A stretch of 37,339 nucleotides of DNA from Acidobacteriota bacterium (GTDB taxonomy: Bacteria > Acidobacteriota > Terriglobia > Bryobacterales > Bryobacteraceae): positions 28,518 through 65,856 of the forward strand of contig JAPKYX010000127.1 of NCBI GenBank assembly GCA_026394075.1, read 5' to 3'. A program made the translations under genes and the position numbers. Under the pieces are notes generated by a model. That model did no database searches, had not been told where the DNA came from, and was given only the letters and a program-made list of their open reading frames with translations. Shown here piece by piece: positions 19,755 to 28,915 of the stretch; positions within the stretch are counted from its first letter, which is position 1, and each line of letters opens with the position of its first letter.

Positions 19755-21281
19755 TTAATGCGCGCTACCCGCACCCACCTCAGCCAGCTGCTCGCCCGTC
19801 TCCTTCAAGACATCCGCATGCAGCGAGTTGCCGTGGGCGTCCATGGTGACGATGGCGGCGAAGTCTTCGGCTTGCAAGTGCCACATCGCCTCGGGAATGC
19901 CGAACTCCATCAAGTTGACGCCGAGTACCTTCTTCAGCGTGCGCGCGTAGAACTGCGCGGCGCCGCCGATACCGTGGAGGTAGACGGCGCCGTGTTCCTT
20001 CATGGCGGCTAGCGTCTTGGCACCCATGCCGCCTTTGCCGACGACGGCGCGGACGCCGTAGGTCTTGATGACGTAGCCCTGGTAGGGCTCTTCACGGATG
20101 GAGGTGGTGGGTCCGGCGGCCTTTACCACCCACTCGTCGCCTTGCTTCATCATCACCGGGCCGCAGTGGTAGAGGATGGCGCCGTTCAAATCGACCGGCG
20201 GCGCATGGTGCATCAGGTGCGCGTGGATGGCGTCGCGGCCGGTGTACATCTCGCCCCGGATCAGCACGATGTCGCCTACCTTCAAGCTGCGGACCTGCGC
20301 TTCGGTCAGCGGCGCGGTGAGCACCACTTCGCGACCGGTGAGCGGGAAGCCTTCGGCCTGGGCCATCTTTTCCACCGGGCGCTCCGGATCGCGGTAGAGC
20401 CACTGCGTAATCGCGCCGCTCTGCGCATCCAGGCGCACGCCCAGGCGGCGGAAGGCCCAGCATTCATAGGCCACGGAGACGAAGAAGCTGGCCGGCAGAC
20501 GGTTGGCCGCCATCACCTTGCAACCGATCAGGGAGCTCTTGCCGCCGAAGCCCATCGGGCCGACGCCGATCTGGTTGGCTTCGTCCATCACTTCCTGCTC
20601 GAGCTGCGCCAGTTCCGGCACCGGGTTGGTGTCGTCGAGCGTGCGGAACAACTGATACTTGGCCAGCATGTACCCATGGCCGCGGTCACTGCCGATGCAG
20701 ACGCCCAGCGCTCCCGGTGCACATCCCTGCCCTTGCGCCTGCCACACCGCGTGCAGCAGGCACTTCTTCACACCAGCCAGATCGCGCCCGGCGTAGCCGA
20801 GATGGTCGAGCGTCGCGGGCAGCGAGTATTGGATGTTCTTGTTCTCGCAGCCGCCGCCCTTCAGGATCAGCTTCACCTCGATCTCGTCCTTCTCCCACTG
20901 CTCAAAGTGGATGACCGGAGTTTCGATCCCTAAGTTGTCGCCGGAGTTGGTGCCGGTGAGCGAGTCCACCGAATTGGGCCGCAGCTTGCCGCGCTTGGTG
21001 GCCTCCGCCACCGCTTCCTTGATGGCCTTCTTGATGAGAAGCTGATTGGTCCCCACGGGCGTATGCACGTCAAAGGTGGGCATGCCGGTGTCCTGGCAGA
21101 TGGGGCCGGAATCATCGGCGGCCATGTCGATGTTGGTGGCGATGATGGACAACGCCTGCGACGCCTGGGTGTTCGGCGTTTCGTTGGCCATCGCCAAGCC
21201 CATGGCGGCACGGACATCGGGCGGCAGGTTGGTGGCAGTCTGAGTAATCAGCTCGATCAGAGAGGACTTGAGAAATTCCAT
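19755..21281 (-). CDS. Fumarate hydratase class I (fused alpha/beta, Fe-S dependent)
   Basis: The protein has 508 aa from the ATG at 21281, next to GGAGG. The frame is open to 21359, but residues upstream are unlike the family. It hydrates fumarate to malate in the TCA cycle and depends on a [4Fe-4S] cluster. DDSGPICQDTGMPTF contains the first cluster Cys (62); QGQGCAPGALGVCIGSDRG (Cys187) and YECWAFRRLG (Cys274) are the best candidates for the others. GIETPVIHFEQW and GGGCENKN are standard for the alpha domain. The C-terminal beta domain begins near PLTEAQVRSLKVGDIVLIRGEMYTGRDAIHAHL and includes GPTTSIREEPY and GKGGMG. Tartrate dehydratase is the related alternative, but the fused length favours fumarase. 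Confidence 0.92.
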   Translation of the reverse strand: MEFLKSSLIELITQTATNLPPDVRAAMGLAMANETPNTQASQALSIIATNIDMAADDSGPICQDTGMPTFDVHTPVGTNQLLIKKAIKEAVAEATKRGKLRPNSVDSLTGTNSGDNLGIETPVIHFEQWEKDEIEVKLILKGGGCENKNIQYSLPATLDHLGYAGRDLAGVKKCLLHAVWQAQGQGCAPGALGVCIGSDRGHGYMLAKYQLFRTLDDTNPVPELAQLEQEVMDEANQIGVGPMGFGGKSSLIGCKVMAANRLPASFFVSVAYECWAFRRLGVRLDAQSGAITQWLYRDPERPVEKMAQAEGFPLTGREVVLTAPLTEAQVRSLKVGDIVLIRGEMYTGRDAIHAHLMHHAPPVDLNGAILYHCGPVMMKQGDEWVVKAAGPTTSIREEPYQGYVIKTYGVRAVVGKGGMGAKTLAAMKEHGAVYLHGIGGAAQFYARTLKKVLGVNLMEFGIPEAMWHLQAEDFAAIVTMDAHGNSLHADVLKETGEQLAEVGAGSAH

Positions 21282-21333
21282 CCCCTCCAGTTTAGTGCCC
21301 GTTGTCGGCGGTTTCGCAACCCGAGTGCGCCCC

Positions 21334-21362
21334 TTGCGAAGAACCGCCATACGTGACAAAAT
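21334..21362 (+). promoter_or_regulatory. Possible promoter for the second TonB receptor operon
   Basis: TTGCGA (21334-21339) and CAAAAT (21357-21362) have 17-bp spacing and 4/6 matches each. They lie in the only AT-rich patch (21352-21380) of the 235-bp divergent spacer between the fumarase and TonB-receptor starts. This is a weak call based on spacing, location and base composition. Confidence 0.3.
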
Positions 21363-21516
21363 ATTTCAGATTTTACTGATGGCCTCCCCGTGACGCGGCC
21401 AACCTCCGCTCACCCTGTGCCGTCGGCGAAGCTGGCCGAGGATGGCCGCAAAAATCCGGATGCCAGTCGAGGGGTCGCTTGGCGTTCGGGCCAATGGAGA
21501 TGAGGTAGAGGTGTTT

Positions 21517-24500
21517 ATGAAGAAATTGATGTTTGTTCTGCTGGCGCAGTGTCTCGCCGCCAGCGCCTGGGCTCAACAGAGCCGCGGCAACTTTTTTGGT
21601 AGCGTCAGCGATTCATCCGGCGCGGCCATCGCGGGTGCCAAGGTCACCATCACGGCGGTGTCCACCAACACGGTCACCACGTATGAATCGAACGCGGAAG
21701 GCAACTATTCTGCCCCGCTCCTTGTGGTCGGCTCCTACACCATCACGGTGGAACGTCAGGGCTTCAAGCGCGCCGTGCGCAGCGGCTTGAACCTGTCGGT
21801 GGATCAACGCTCACAAGTGGACTTCACGCTGGACGTGGGCGGTGTGACGGAAACGATTGAAGTCCGGGGCGAAGCGGCTCTGGTCGACACCGGGTCCGCG
21901 ACGGTGGGCAAGGTGGTGGAGAACCGGCGCGTGGTGGAACTGCCGTTGAACGGCCGCAACGCACTGGCGCTGACCTTGCTGACGCCGAGCGTCAAGTCCA
22001 ATGCCGGGCCCACAAATTCAGGCTTCGGCGATCGCGGCATCCAGCTTTCTTCGATCTCGATCAACGGTGGACCGAACGCCATGAACGCCCAAGCGCTCGA
22101 TGGCGGCAACAACATCCAAAGCTACATCGGCGAAGTGGCCATCAGCCCCGCCGTGGACGCCGTGGAAGAGTTCAAGGTGCAATCGGGCACCATGTCGGCC
22201 GAGTTCGGCTTTACCGGCGGCGGCGTCATCAACATGGTGACCAAGAGCGGCACCAACCAGTTCCACGGCACCGCCTATGAGTTCCTGCGCAACCAACAGC
22301 TGGACGCGCGCAACACCTTCGCCGTCAGCAAGCCGCCGTTCCGCTACAACCAATACGGCGTGTCGGCGGGTGGCCCGGTGATCAAGGACCGGACATTCTT
22401 CTTCGGCAATTGGGAAGAATACAAGTTCCGCCGCTCCACTACGCCCATCGGAAGCTTCCCCACGGCGCAGCAACGCACGGGTGATTTCTCCGATCTGTTT
22501 GATACGGCGGGGCGCCAAGTGGTGCTCTTCGATCCGGCCACCACGCGCGCCAACCCCAACGGCGCGGGCTTCGTGCGTGACCCCTTCAGCGCCAATCGCC
22601 TTCCGACCAACCGGCTAGACCCGGTCTCGCAGAAGATCAACGAGTTCTACCCGCTGCCCAACCGCACGCCCACAGACCGCTTCACGAACGCCAACAACTT
22701 CCAGAACGTGGCCAGCGAAGTGCGCAACATGCGGCAGTACACCATCAAGGGTGACCACCGGTTCAGCGACAAGAACTCGATGTTCGCGCGCTACTCCTAC
22801 TTCCTGCACCAGACGGACAATGGCGGTGCCATCTACCCCAACCCGGTGGTTTCCAAGCGCGATGACGCTCTGGAGAACAAGAACTTCGTGCTCTCCGATA
22901 CGCACACCTTTGCGCCTTCCTTGCTGAACGAGCTGCGGCTGGGTGTCACGCGTGGTTACTTCCCGTTCATCGTGCGCAGCTTTGGCGGCGGCTGGCCGGG
23001 CAAGCTGGGCTTACCTGCCAACGTGCCTGCTGATACCTTCCCCGGCATCTCGAATGGCCTGGCGGGTTTCAACACGGGTACCGCTGGCCTTCGCGCCAGC
23101 ATCAACACGCAGATCTTCGACATGGTCACCAAGATCGCGGGCAACCACACGGTGAAGGTCGGGTTCGACTTCCGCACGCTGCAAGGCAATAACCTGCAGC
23201 GCAGTTCGCCGTCGGGCAACTTCAACTTCAATGCCGGCTTGACCGGTAACCCGCAATCGCCCGCAGGCAACGGATCGGCCTACGCCAGCTTCCTGCTGGG
23301 TGAAGTGGCCAGCGCCAGCGGCACGACCCACTTAGGTGAATCGCAGCGCGGCAAGACGTATTCGATCTTCGTGCAGGATGACTGGAAGGTCACCCGGCGG
23401 CTGACGCTGAACCTCGGCCTGCGCTGGGACTATCAGACACAGCCGGTTGAAGCCAACGACGGCGTCACCAACTTCGACCCGACGCTGGTGCTGCCCAATG
23501 GCTTGATCGGTGGCATTGTCTTTGCCGGCGCCAACGGCCAACCGCGCAACTTCCGCAAGGAAGATTTGAACGACTTCAGCCCTCGCGTGGGCTTTGCCTA
23601 TGACCTCCGCGGCAACGGCAAGACCGTGCTGCGCGGCGGCTACGGTGTCTACTACCCGTCACAGTTCTGGCGGGAGAACTATGGCAGCGTGAATGGCTTT
23701 GCCAACACCGGCACCAACTATGTGGCCAGCAACGCCAACGTGCGGGCTTTCAAGTTCAGTGACGGCCCGCCCACTCCGTTCATTCAGCCGCAGGGCCGAA
23801 ACCTGGGCGCGGCGGCATTCCTGGGCCAAGGCGTCACCTATGACGAGACGCTGGGGACCACTCCCACCTCGCACCAGTTCTCGATGTCCGTGCAGCACCA
23901 GTTGCCGGGGCGCGTGCTGGTGGACGTCTCCTACACGGGCAATATCGGCAGCCACTTCACTTCGGGCGGCTACGACATGAACCAGTTGGACAACAAGTAT
24001 CTGGCGCTGGGCCTCGACTTGCAGCAGAACGTCCCCAACCCGTATGCCGGCCGGGTGCCCGGTGCGCTGGGCGCGGCCACGATCACGCGTGAACAGTCAC
24101 TGCGTCCCTTCCCCTATTACCAGAACCTGACCGTGCGCAATCCGCGCATGGGCCACTACACTTCGCATCTGTTCATCACCAGCATCGAAAAGCGCATGTC
24201 GAAGGGCTTGACCGTGATGTTTAACTTCACCAGCGGCAAGATCATCTCGGAAGGCCTGGGTACGCCCGTGAACTTCGGCGCGATCGAGCAGACCAACCAG
24301 ACGGCCTATCAGGACTCCAAGTTCAACCGCCGCCTGGAACGCTCCGTGGACCCCACCGACGTTTCCAAGCGCGGCGTCGTCAGCTTGCTGTACGAGCTGC
24401 CATTCGGCCGGGGTGCTGGCTTCGTCAACAAAGTGATCGGTGGCTGGCAGGTAAACACGATCGGCATCATGCAGACCGGCTTGCCGGTGTTGATCGGTGG

Positions 24501-24891
24501 CGCCAGCAACTTCCGCGCCAGCCGACCGGATTCCACTGGCGTCAGCGCTGAGATCAGCAGTCCGTCAGCGCAGAAGTGGTTCAACACGGAGGTATTCGCT
24601 AACCCGGCCAACTTCACCTACGGCAACATTGGCCGCGCATTGCCCGACGTCCGCGGACCCGGCACATTCAACTGGGATCTGTCGATGATCAAGAACAACA
24701 AGTTGACTGAGCGCTTCAATCTCCAGTTCCGGGCTGAGGCCTTCAACTTCCTCAACTCCGTCAACCTGGGCATCCCCAACGGTGGATTCTCACCGGGGCC
24801 GGATGGCAAGAACCGCAGCGGCACGTTTGCGACGATCACTTCGGCGCGCGATGCCCGCAACATCCAGATGGCGCTGAAGCTAATCTTCTAG
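21517..24891 (+). CDS. Oar-like TonB-dependent receptor heading the sugar-acid locus
   Basis: The protein has 1124 aa from the ATG at 21517, with AGAGG 5 bp upstream. The signal peptide MKKLMFVLLAQCLAASAWAQ starts exactly here. The domain order is: CarboxypepD_reg sandwich ~25-105 (GSVSDSSGAAIAGAKVTITAV), plug ~110-250 (VVELPLNGRNALALTLLTPSV; FGDRGIQLSSISINGG; VEEFKVQSGTMSAEFGFTGGGVINMVTKSG) and an outer-membrane barrel ending in IQMALKLIF. It probably binds and imports a carbohydrate-derived or other large substrate through the outer membrane. Only 5 bp separate it from the NHL gene, making it the first of eight tightly packed genes. It shares architecture, not close sequence, with the receptor at 11267. 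Confidence 0.93.
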   Translation: MKKLMFVLLAQCLAASAWAQQSRGNFFGSVSDSSGAAIAGAKVTITAVSTNTVTTYESNAEGNYSAPLLVVGSYTITVERQGFKRAVRSGLNLSVDQRSQVDFTLDVGGVTETIEVRGEAALVDTGSATVGKVVENRRVVELPLNGRNALALTLLTPSVKSNAGPTNSGFGDRGIQLSSISINGGPNAMNAQALDGGNNIQSYIGEVAISPAVDAVEEFKVQSGTMSAEFGFTGGGVINMVTKSGTNQFHGTAYEFLRNQQLDARNTFAVSKPPFRYNQYGVSAGGPVIKDRTFFFGNWEEYKFRRSTTPIGSFPTAQQRTGDFSDLFDTAGRQVVLFDPATTRANPNGAGFVRDPFSANRLPTNRLDPVSQKINEFYPLPNRTPTDRFTNANNFQNVASEVRNMRQYTIKGDHRFSDKNSMFARYSYFLHQTDNGGAIYPNPVVSKRDDALENKNFVLSDTHTFAPSLLNELRLGVTRGYFPFIVRSFGGGWPGKLGLPANVPADTFPGISNGLAGFNTGTAGLRASINTQIFDMVTKIAGNHTVKVGFDFRTLQGNNLQRSSPSGNFNFNAGLTGNPQSPAGNGSAYASFLLGEVASASGTTHLGESQRGKTYSIFVQDDWKVTRRLTLNLGLRWDYQTQPVEANDGVTNFDPTLVLPNGLIGGIVFAGANGQPRNFRKEDLNDFSPRVGFAYDLRGNGKTVLRGGYGVYYPSQFWRENYGSVNGFANTGTNYVASNANVRAFKFSDGPPTPFIQPQGRNLGAAAFLGQGVTYDETLGTTPTSHQFSMSVQHQLPGRVLVDVSYTGNIGSHFTSGGYDMNQLDNKYLALGLDLQQNVPNPYAGRVPGALGAATITREQSLRPFPYYQNLTVRNPRMGHYTSHLFITSIEKRMSKGLTVMFNFTSGKIISEGLGTPVNFGAIEQTNQTAYQDSKFNRRLERSVDPTDVSKRGVVSLLYELPFGRGAGFVNKVIGGWQVNTIGIMQTGLPVLIGGASNFRASRPDSTGVSAEISSPSAQKWFNTEVFANPANFTYGNIGRALPDVRGPGTFNWDLSMIKNNKLTERFNLQFRAEAFNFLNSVNLGIPNGGFSPGPDGKNRSGTFATITSARDARNIQMALKLIF

Positions 24892-24896
24892 TTGCC

Positions 24897-25748
24897 ATGC
24901 TGCCTCTCCTTGCACTCACGCTGACCGCCGCCCTGGACCCCTACGTCTCGGGCGGCTTCCTCCGCATCCCGCCTCAGGTAAAGCTGGGGCCGATGTCGGC
25001 CGTGGAAGTGGACCGCAAAGGCCACATCTACGTGCTGCATCGTGGGGAGCCCCCACTGGTGAAGTTCGATGCCCAGGGCAACTACCTGAAGGGTTGGGGC
25101 GAGGGGATGTTCAAGGTGGCCCATGGCCTCCGCACCTCGCGCAACGGCCACGTCTGGACCACGGACAACGGCAACCACGCGATCCGCGAGTTCTCACCCG
25201 ACGGTCAACTGCTCCGCACGCTGGGTGAAGTGGGCGTCGGTGGTGGCGACGAAAAGCACTTCCGCTCGCCCGATGATCTGGTGTTTTCGTCCAAGGGCGA
25301 TATCTATGTCGCCGATTCCGGAAATGGCCGCATCGTGCACCTGGATTCAACCGGGCGCTTCGTCGGCCAGTGGGGGAAGAAGGGCAAGGGAGAGTCTGAG
25401 TTCTCCACCGCCCATGGTCTGGCCATCGACAAACAGGGCCGCATCTATGTCGCTGATCGCGGCAACAACCGCGTCCAGGTCTTCGATGGAACGGGCAAGT
25501 TCATGGCAGCTTGGTCCGGCTTCGGCAACCCGTTCGGCCTGCTGGTGAAGGACAAGCAACTGCTGGTCTCCGAAGGGGACGTCAACAAGATTTTCCATTT
25601 CGGTCTCGCAAGCGGGAAGATTGAAGAACAGTGGGGCGATTCGCAGACGCTGCAACTGCCTCACCTGATGTCGGTGGACCGCAAGGGCAACCTTTACGTA
25701 GCCGAAGTGAATGGTAAGCGAGTGCAGATCTTCAAGAAACGTCCATGA
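24897..25748 (+). CDS. Secreted NHL-repeat beta-propeller protein
   Basis: The protein has 283 aa. A short hydrophobic leader (MLPLLALTLTAALDP) precedes about six NHL-type blades, most clearly VDRKGHIYVLHRG, TSRNGHVWTTDNGNHAIREFSPDG, SSKGDIYVADSGNGRIVHLDSTG, IDKQGRIYVADRGNNRVQVFDGTG and VDRKGNLYVAEVNGKRVQIF. Propellers of this kind bind ligands or act as lyases or lactonases (SMP-30, peptidylglycine lyase relatives), so a periplasmic binding or ring-opening role is possible. No catalytic set is diagnostic. The stop overlaps the DUF1549 gene start (ATGA). Confidence 0.88.
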   Translation: MLPLLALTLTAALDPYVSGGFLRIPPQVKLGPMSAVEVDRKGHIYVLHRGEPPLVKFDAQGNYLKGWGEGMFKVAHGLRTSRNGHVWTTDNGNHAIREFSPDGQLLRTLGEVGVGGGDEKHFRSPDDLVFSSKGDIYVADSGNGRIVHLDSTGRFVGQWGKKGKGESEFSTAHGLAIDKQGRIYVADRGNNRVQVFDGTGKFMAAWSGFGNPFGLLVKDKQLLVSEGDVNKIFHFGLASGKIEEQWGDSQTLQLPHLMSVDRKGNLYVAEVNGKRVQIFKKRP

Positions 25749-27505
25749 ACCGGATCCTCTTCTTCGTCCCTTTTGTCGCGCTGGCACAAACGCCGGAGCT
25801 TGAACGGGCCCACGCACCGATCATTGAACCGCAGCCGGACAAGGCCAAAGCGGCTTCGGCCATCACGGCTCGCTACTCACCGGGCCGAGCCGTGGCTTCC
25901 GCTCCGGTGCCGCGCCGCAACTTCATCGACGACCATGTCTTCGGCCGGATGAAGAAGGACGGCATCCCGCACGCTCCATTGGCGAGTGACGAAGAGTTTG
26001 CCCGCAGGGCGTGGCTGGATTCCACGGGCCGCATTCCGCCACCCGCGGAACTGGCCGCTTTTCTGCAAAGTAAGGACCCGGCCAAGCGCCAGCGCCTGAT
26101 CGAGAAGTTGACCGATAGCGACGCCTTCATTGATCGCTGGACGTACTACTTTGAGGATCTGTTCCGGGCTGGCGGCCGCATGGGCTCCGGCTTGAACTTG
26201 TTCCACTTCTGGCTGCGCGAGTGGCTGAAGCTGGACCGGCCTTACACCGACGTCGTGACCGATCTGTTGACCGGAGCCGGCAAGACCAGCTTCTCCGTTC
26301 CGGCAGGCATGTATTACGCGCGAGACTTCGTCAAGGCCAAGGATGACCCGGAAGCTCCCGACGCGCATGATCTGGTAAATCAGCCAGACACGGTGGACGA
26401 GTTCACCGTCACCTATTCGAAGGTCTTCCTGGGCCTGAACCTCGCGTGTATCTCTTGCCATGACGGCGCCCATCACCTCGAAAAGGTGAATCAGTTTCTC
26501 ACCACCAAGAAGCGCGACGAGTTCTTCGGACAAGCGGCGTTTTTTGGCCGCACCCGGCAGATCATGAACTGGGAGAACGGCTATCAGGCCAACACCGAGT
26601 ACACCGTGGATGACACCGGCGCTGACTATGACGCCAAAGCCGAATCGATTGTCCGAGTGCCGCGCCGCGGCGGTGATGCGTCACCACGCTTCATCCTGAG
26701 CGGTGAGCGTCCCAAGCCCGGTGAGAATCACCGCGACGCACTGGCCCGCATCATGACCAGCCACCCGCAGTTCCGGCGCGCGTTCGCCAATCGCATTTGG
26801 GGCGAGCTGATGGGGTTTGGCATTGTCGAACCGGTGGACGACTTCGATTTGCTGCGCACCGATCAAGCCACCAATCCGAAGCTGCTGGACGCCTTGGCCG
26901 ACGACTTCGCTCAGCACAACCACAGCTTCAAACACTATGTGCGAACGGTGATGAACTCCAGTGCCTATCAGCTGAGCAGCCGGTTCCCGGGCGAATGGCA
27001 GGATCGATATGCCAGCTACTACGCCCGCAAGTACGTCCGCATGTTGAGCGCGGCCGAACTGCATGATTCGATCGCGCTCGCCACCGGGCGGCCTGGCAAG
27101 TTTTCGAGCGGCACCGAAAAGGTGGGCATGGTGATGCAGATGCCGGAGCCCAAGAAAGCCGACGCCGAGGTGCAGGGCTTCATGAAGACGTTCGGGCAAT
27201 CGAACCGTGACGACATGCCGAAGAAGGTGCCGCCGTCATCCTTGCAGGCGATGTTGATGATGCAATCCAAGGTGGTCACCGATCGCATTGACTCCTCCAA
27301 AGGCGGCCTGGTGAAGATGCTGCTCGATTCCGAGAAAGATGACAAGCGGCTGGTGGAGCAGATCTTCCTGCACACCATCTCCCGCAAGCCCACCACCGCG
27401 GAGGCAACTGTCGGCTTGAAAACATTGGCTCCGGACCGCCGCCGGGGTGCCGAGAACCTCCAGTGGGCGCTGCTGAACAGCCCCGAGTTTCTTTTCAACT
27501 ACTAG
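25745..27505 (+). CDS. DUF1549/DUF1553 secreted protein with a CxxCH motif
   Basis: The protein has 586 aa with a Sec-like leader (MNRILFFVPFVALAQ). DUF1549 covers about residues 55-260 (RNFIDDHVFGRMKKDGI; ARRAWLDSTGRIPPPAELAAFL) and contains CISCH at 235-239, a haem c-type or metal-binding CxxCH. DUF1553 covers about 305-586 (RIMTSHPQFRRAFANRIWGELMGFGIVEPVDDF and the family ending WALLNSPEFLFNY). These domains are abundant in Planctomycetes and Acidobacteriota, usually beside DUF1501, with no proven biochemical role. Proposed roles involve periplasmic polysaccharide processing or electron transfer. Here the partner DUF1501 gene follows by 9 bp. Confidence 0.9.
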   Translation: MNRILFFVPFVALAQTPELERAHAPIIEPQPDKAKAASAITARYSPGRAVASAPVPRRNFIDDHVFGRMKKDGIPHAPLASDEEFARRAWLDSTGRIPPPAELAAFLQSKDPAKRQRLIEKLTDSDAFIDRWTYYFEDLFRAGGRMGSGLNLFHFWLREWLKLDRPYTDVVTDLLTGAGKTSFSVPAGMYYARDFVKAKDDPEAPDAHDLVNQPDTVDEFTVTYSKVFLGLNLACISCHDGAHHLEKVNQFLTTKKRDEFFGQAAFFGRTRQIMNWENGYQANTEYTVDDTGADYDAKAESIVRVPRRGGDASPRFILSGERPKPGENHRDALARIMTSHPQFRRAFANRIWGELMGFGIVEPVDDFDLLRTDQATNPKLLDALADDFAQHNHSFKHYVRTVMNSSAYQLSSRFPGEWQDRYASYYARKYVRMLSAAELHDSIALATGRPGKFSSGTEKVGMVMQMPEPKKADAEVQGFMKTFGQSNRDDMPKKVPPSSLQAMLMMQSKVVTDRIDSSKGGLVKMLLDSEKDDKRLVEQIFLHTISRKPTTAEATVGLKTLAPDRRRGAENLQWALLNSPEFLFNY

Positions 27506-27514
27506 AGGCCAGCC

Positions 27515-28915
27515 ATGCAAAAGCGGATATCCGAACTCTTCCCTGCCCGCCGCGACATCTTGAAGCTGGGTGGCTATGGCCTGTTGGGCGCGTTTGCTGA
27601 CCAGGCGTTGATGCCGGTCCAACTGCGCGCCGCTGGCCGCACCAACCCGCGCGGCACGGCCCGGTTTTGCATCTTGATCGAGCTTGCCGGCGCGCTGTCG
27701 CACATCGACAGTTTCGACTTCAAGGAAGGCGAGGGCACGCAAAAGGACTTCGACGTCCGGCCCATCAAGAACGATCTCTACTTGAGCCACCGCCTCTTCC
27801 CTGAGCTGTCGAAAGAGATGGACAAGGTGACCGTCGTGCGCTCCATGAAGAGCCACGAAGTGGTGCACTTCCGGGGTCAATACTACAACCAAGCGGGGCG
27901 CCCGCTGAATCCGCCGCTGGCTTCTGAGATCCCAAGCGTCGGCTCCGTGGTTGCGATGGAACTGGAATCGCAACGCCGCCCGCAGGACACCTTCCCTACC
28001 TACATCGGCTGCAACCTGGACACGTCCGGCTGTGGCGCGCTCTCCACTGGCTTCCTGCATCCGCGCCACTCCGTGCTCGATGTCAACCTGAAGTCCGGTG
28101 CGGGCGCAGCTCCCTCGTCCAAGGAAGCGATGGCGGTGCTCGAAGAGCGCTACCGCTTGCTCAAAGAGCTGGACAAAGTGATGACGCCCAACCGGGGCGG
28201 GCGGGACCGTTCCTTCGGCACGTTCGGCGACTTCCAGCAATCGGCCTACCAGATCCTGGGTGACCCGCGCTGGCCACAAGCGTTTGCGATGTCGAAAGAA
28301 GAGACCGCGCGCTACGGTGCCAACGAAGTGGGCCTGGGGTGTCTGCTCGCCCGTAATCTCGTCAAGGCCGACGCGGGCACGCGCTACATCCACATCACGC
28401 ATCCGGATTGGGACCATCACCGGGACATCTACAATCACGCCAAGAAGTCCAACCACTACATCCGTTGCAATGAGTTTGACCGGGCGCTCGCGAACCTGCT
28501 GCGCGACCTCGGGTCCACGCCTTCGCCGCGCGAAGCCGGCAAGACGCTGCTTGATGAAACCTTCATTGCCGTAGCCACCGAGTTTGGCCGCGTGCCGGGC
28601 CCTCTGAACGGCATCGCCGGACGCCATCACTACAACCTGGCCTACGTCTCGCTGTTCGCGGGCGGCGGTACGAAGCCAGGGCGCATCATCGGCAAGACCG
28701 ATGCAACGGGCGAGCATGTGGTCGACAACGGCTGGAAGTACAAGAAGTCCCAGATCAAGACCGAGAACATCTACGCCTCCGTCTACTCCGCCCTGGGCAT
28801 CGACTGGCGCAAGGAGATCACCAACACGCCGTCCAAGCGCGCCTATCGTTACGTCGACGTGCTGGGTGCCACCGAGATGGTGATGGACGACGAGATCGCT
28901 GAGCTGTTTGTGTGA
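27515..28915 (+). CDS. DUF1501 protein (alkaline phosphatase/sulfatase-fold, Tat-type leader)
   Basis: The protein has 466 aa. The N-terminus has a twin-arginine-type leader, ARRDILKLGGYGLLGAF. The core shows DUF1501 hallmarks: ILIELAGALSHIDSFDFKEG, VTVVRSMKSHEVVHFRGQYY, RYIHITHPDWDHHRDIYNH, ETFIAVATEFGRVPG, AGRHHYNLAYVSLFAGGGTKPGRIIGKTDATG. The family shares the alkaline phosphatase/sulfatase fold; His and Asp residues in HPDWDHH and GRHHYN are likely metal ligands. The reaction is unknown. It is almost always encoded with DUF1549/DUF1553 proteins, as here, suggesting a joint periplasmic function. Its stop overlaps the next gene's ATG by one base. Confidence 0.92.
   Translation: MQKRISELFPARRDILKLGGYGLLGAFADQALMPVQLRAAGRTNPRGTARFCILIELAGALSHIDSFDFKEGEGTQKDFDVRPIKNDLYLSHRLFPELSKEMDKVTVVRSMKSHEVVHFRGQYYNQAGRPLNPPLASEIPSVGSVVAMELESQRRPQDTFPTYIGCNLDTSGCGALSTGFLHPRHSVLDVNLKSGAGAAPSSKEAMAVLEERYRLLKELDKVMTPNRGGRDRSFGTFGDFQQSAYQILGDPRWPQAFAMSKEETARYGANEVGLGCLLARNLVKADAGTRYIHITHPDWDHHRDIYNHAKKSNHYIRCNEFDRALANLLRDLGSTPSPREAGKTLLDETFIAVATEFGRVPGPLNGIAGRHHYNLAYVSLFAGGGTKPGRIIGKTDATGEHVVDNGWKYKKSQIKTENIYASVYSALGIDWRKEITNTPSKRAYRYVDVLGATEMVMDDEIAELFV

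Noticed and set aside
27236..28717. A 493-codon open frame on the minus strand opposite the DUF1501 gene, and similar long antisense frames (for example 30043-31146 and 13514-14362).
   Set aside because: In this GC-rich DNA, antisense frames stay open because of codon bias. Their products are Arg/His/Gln-rich, lack domains, and lie fully within well-supported genes.
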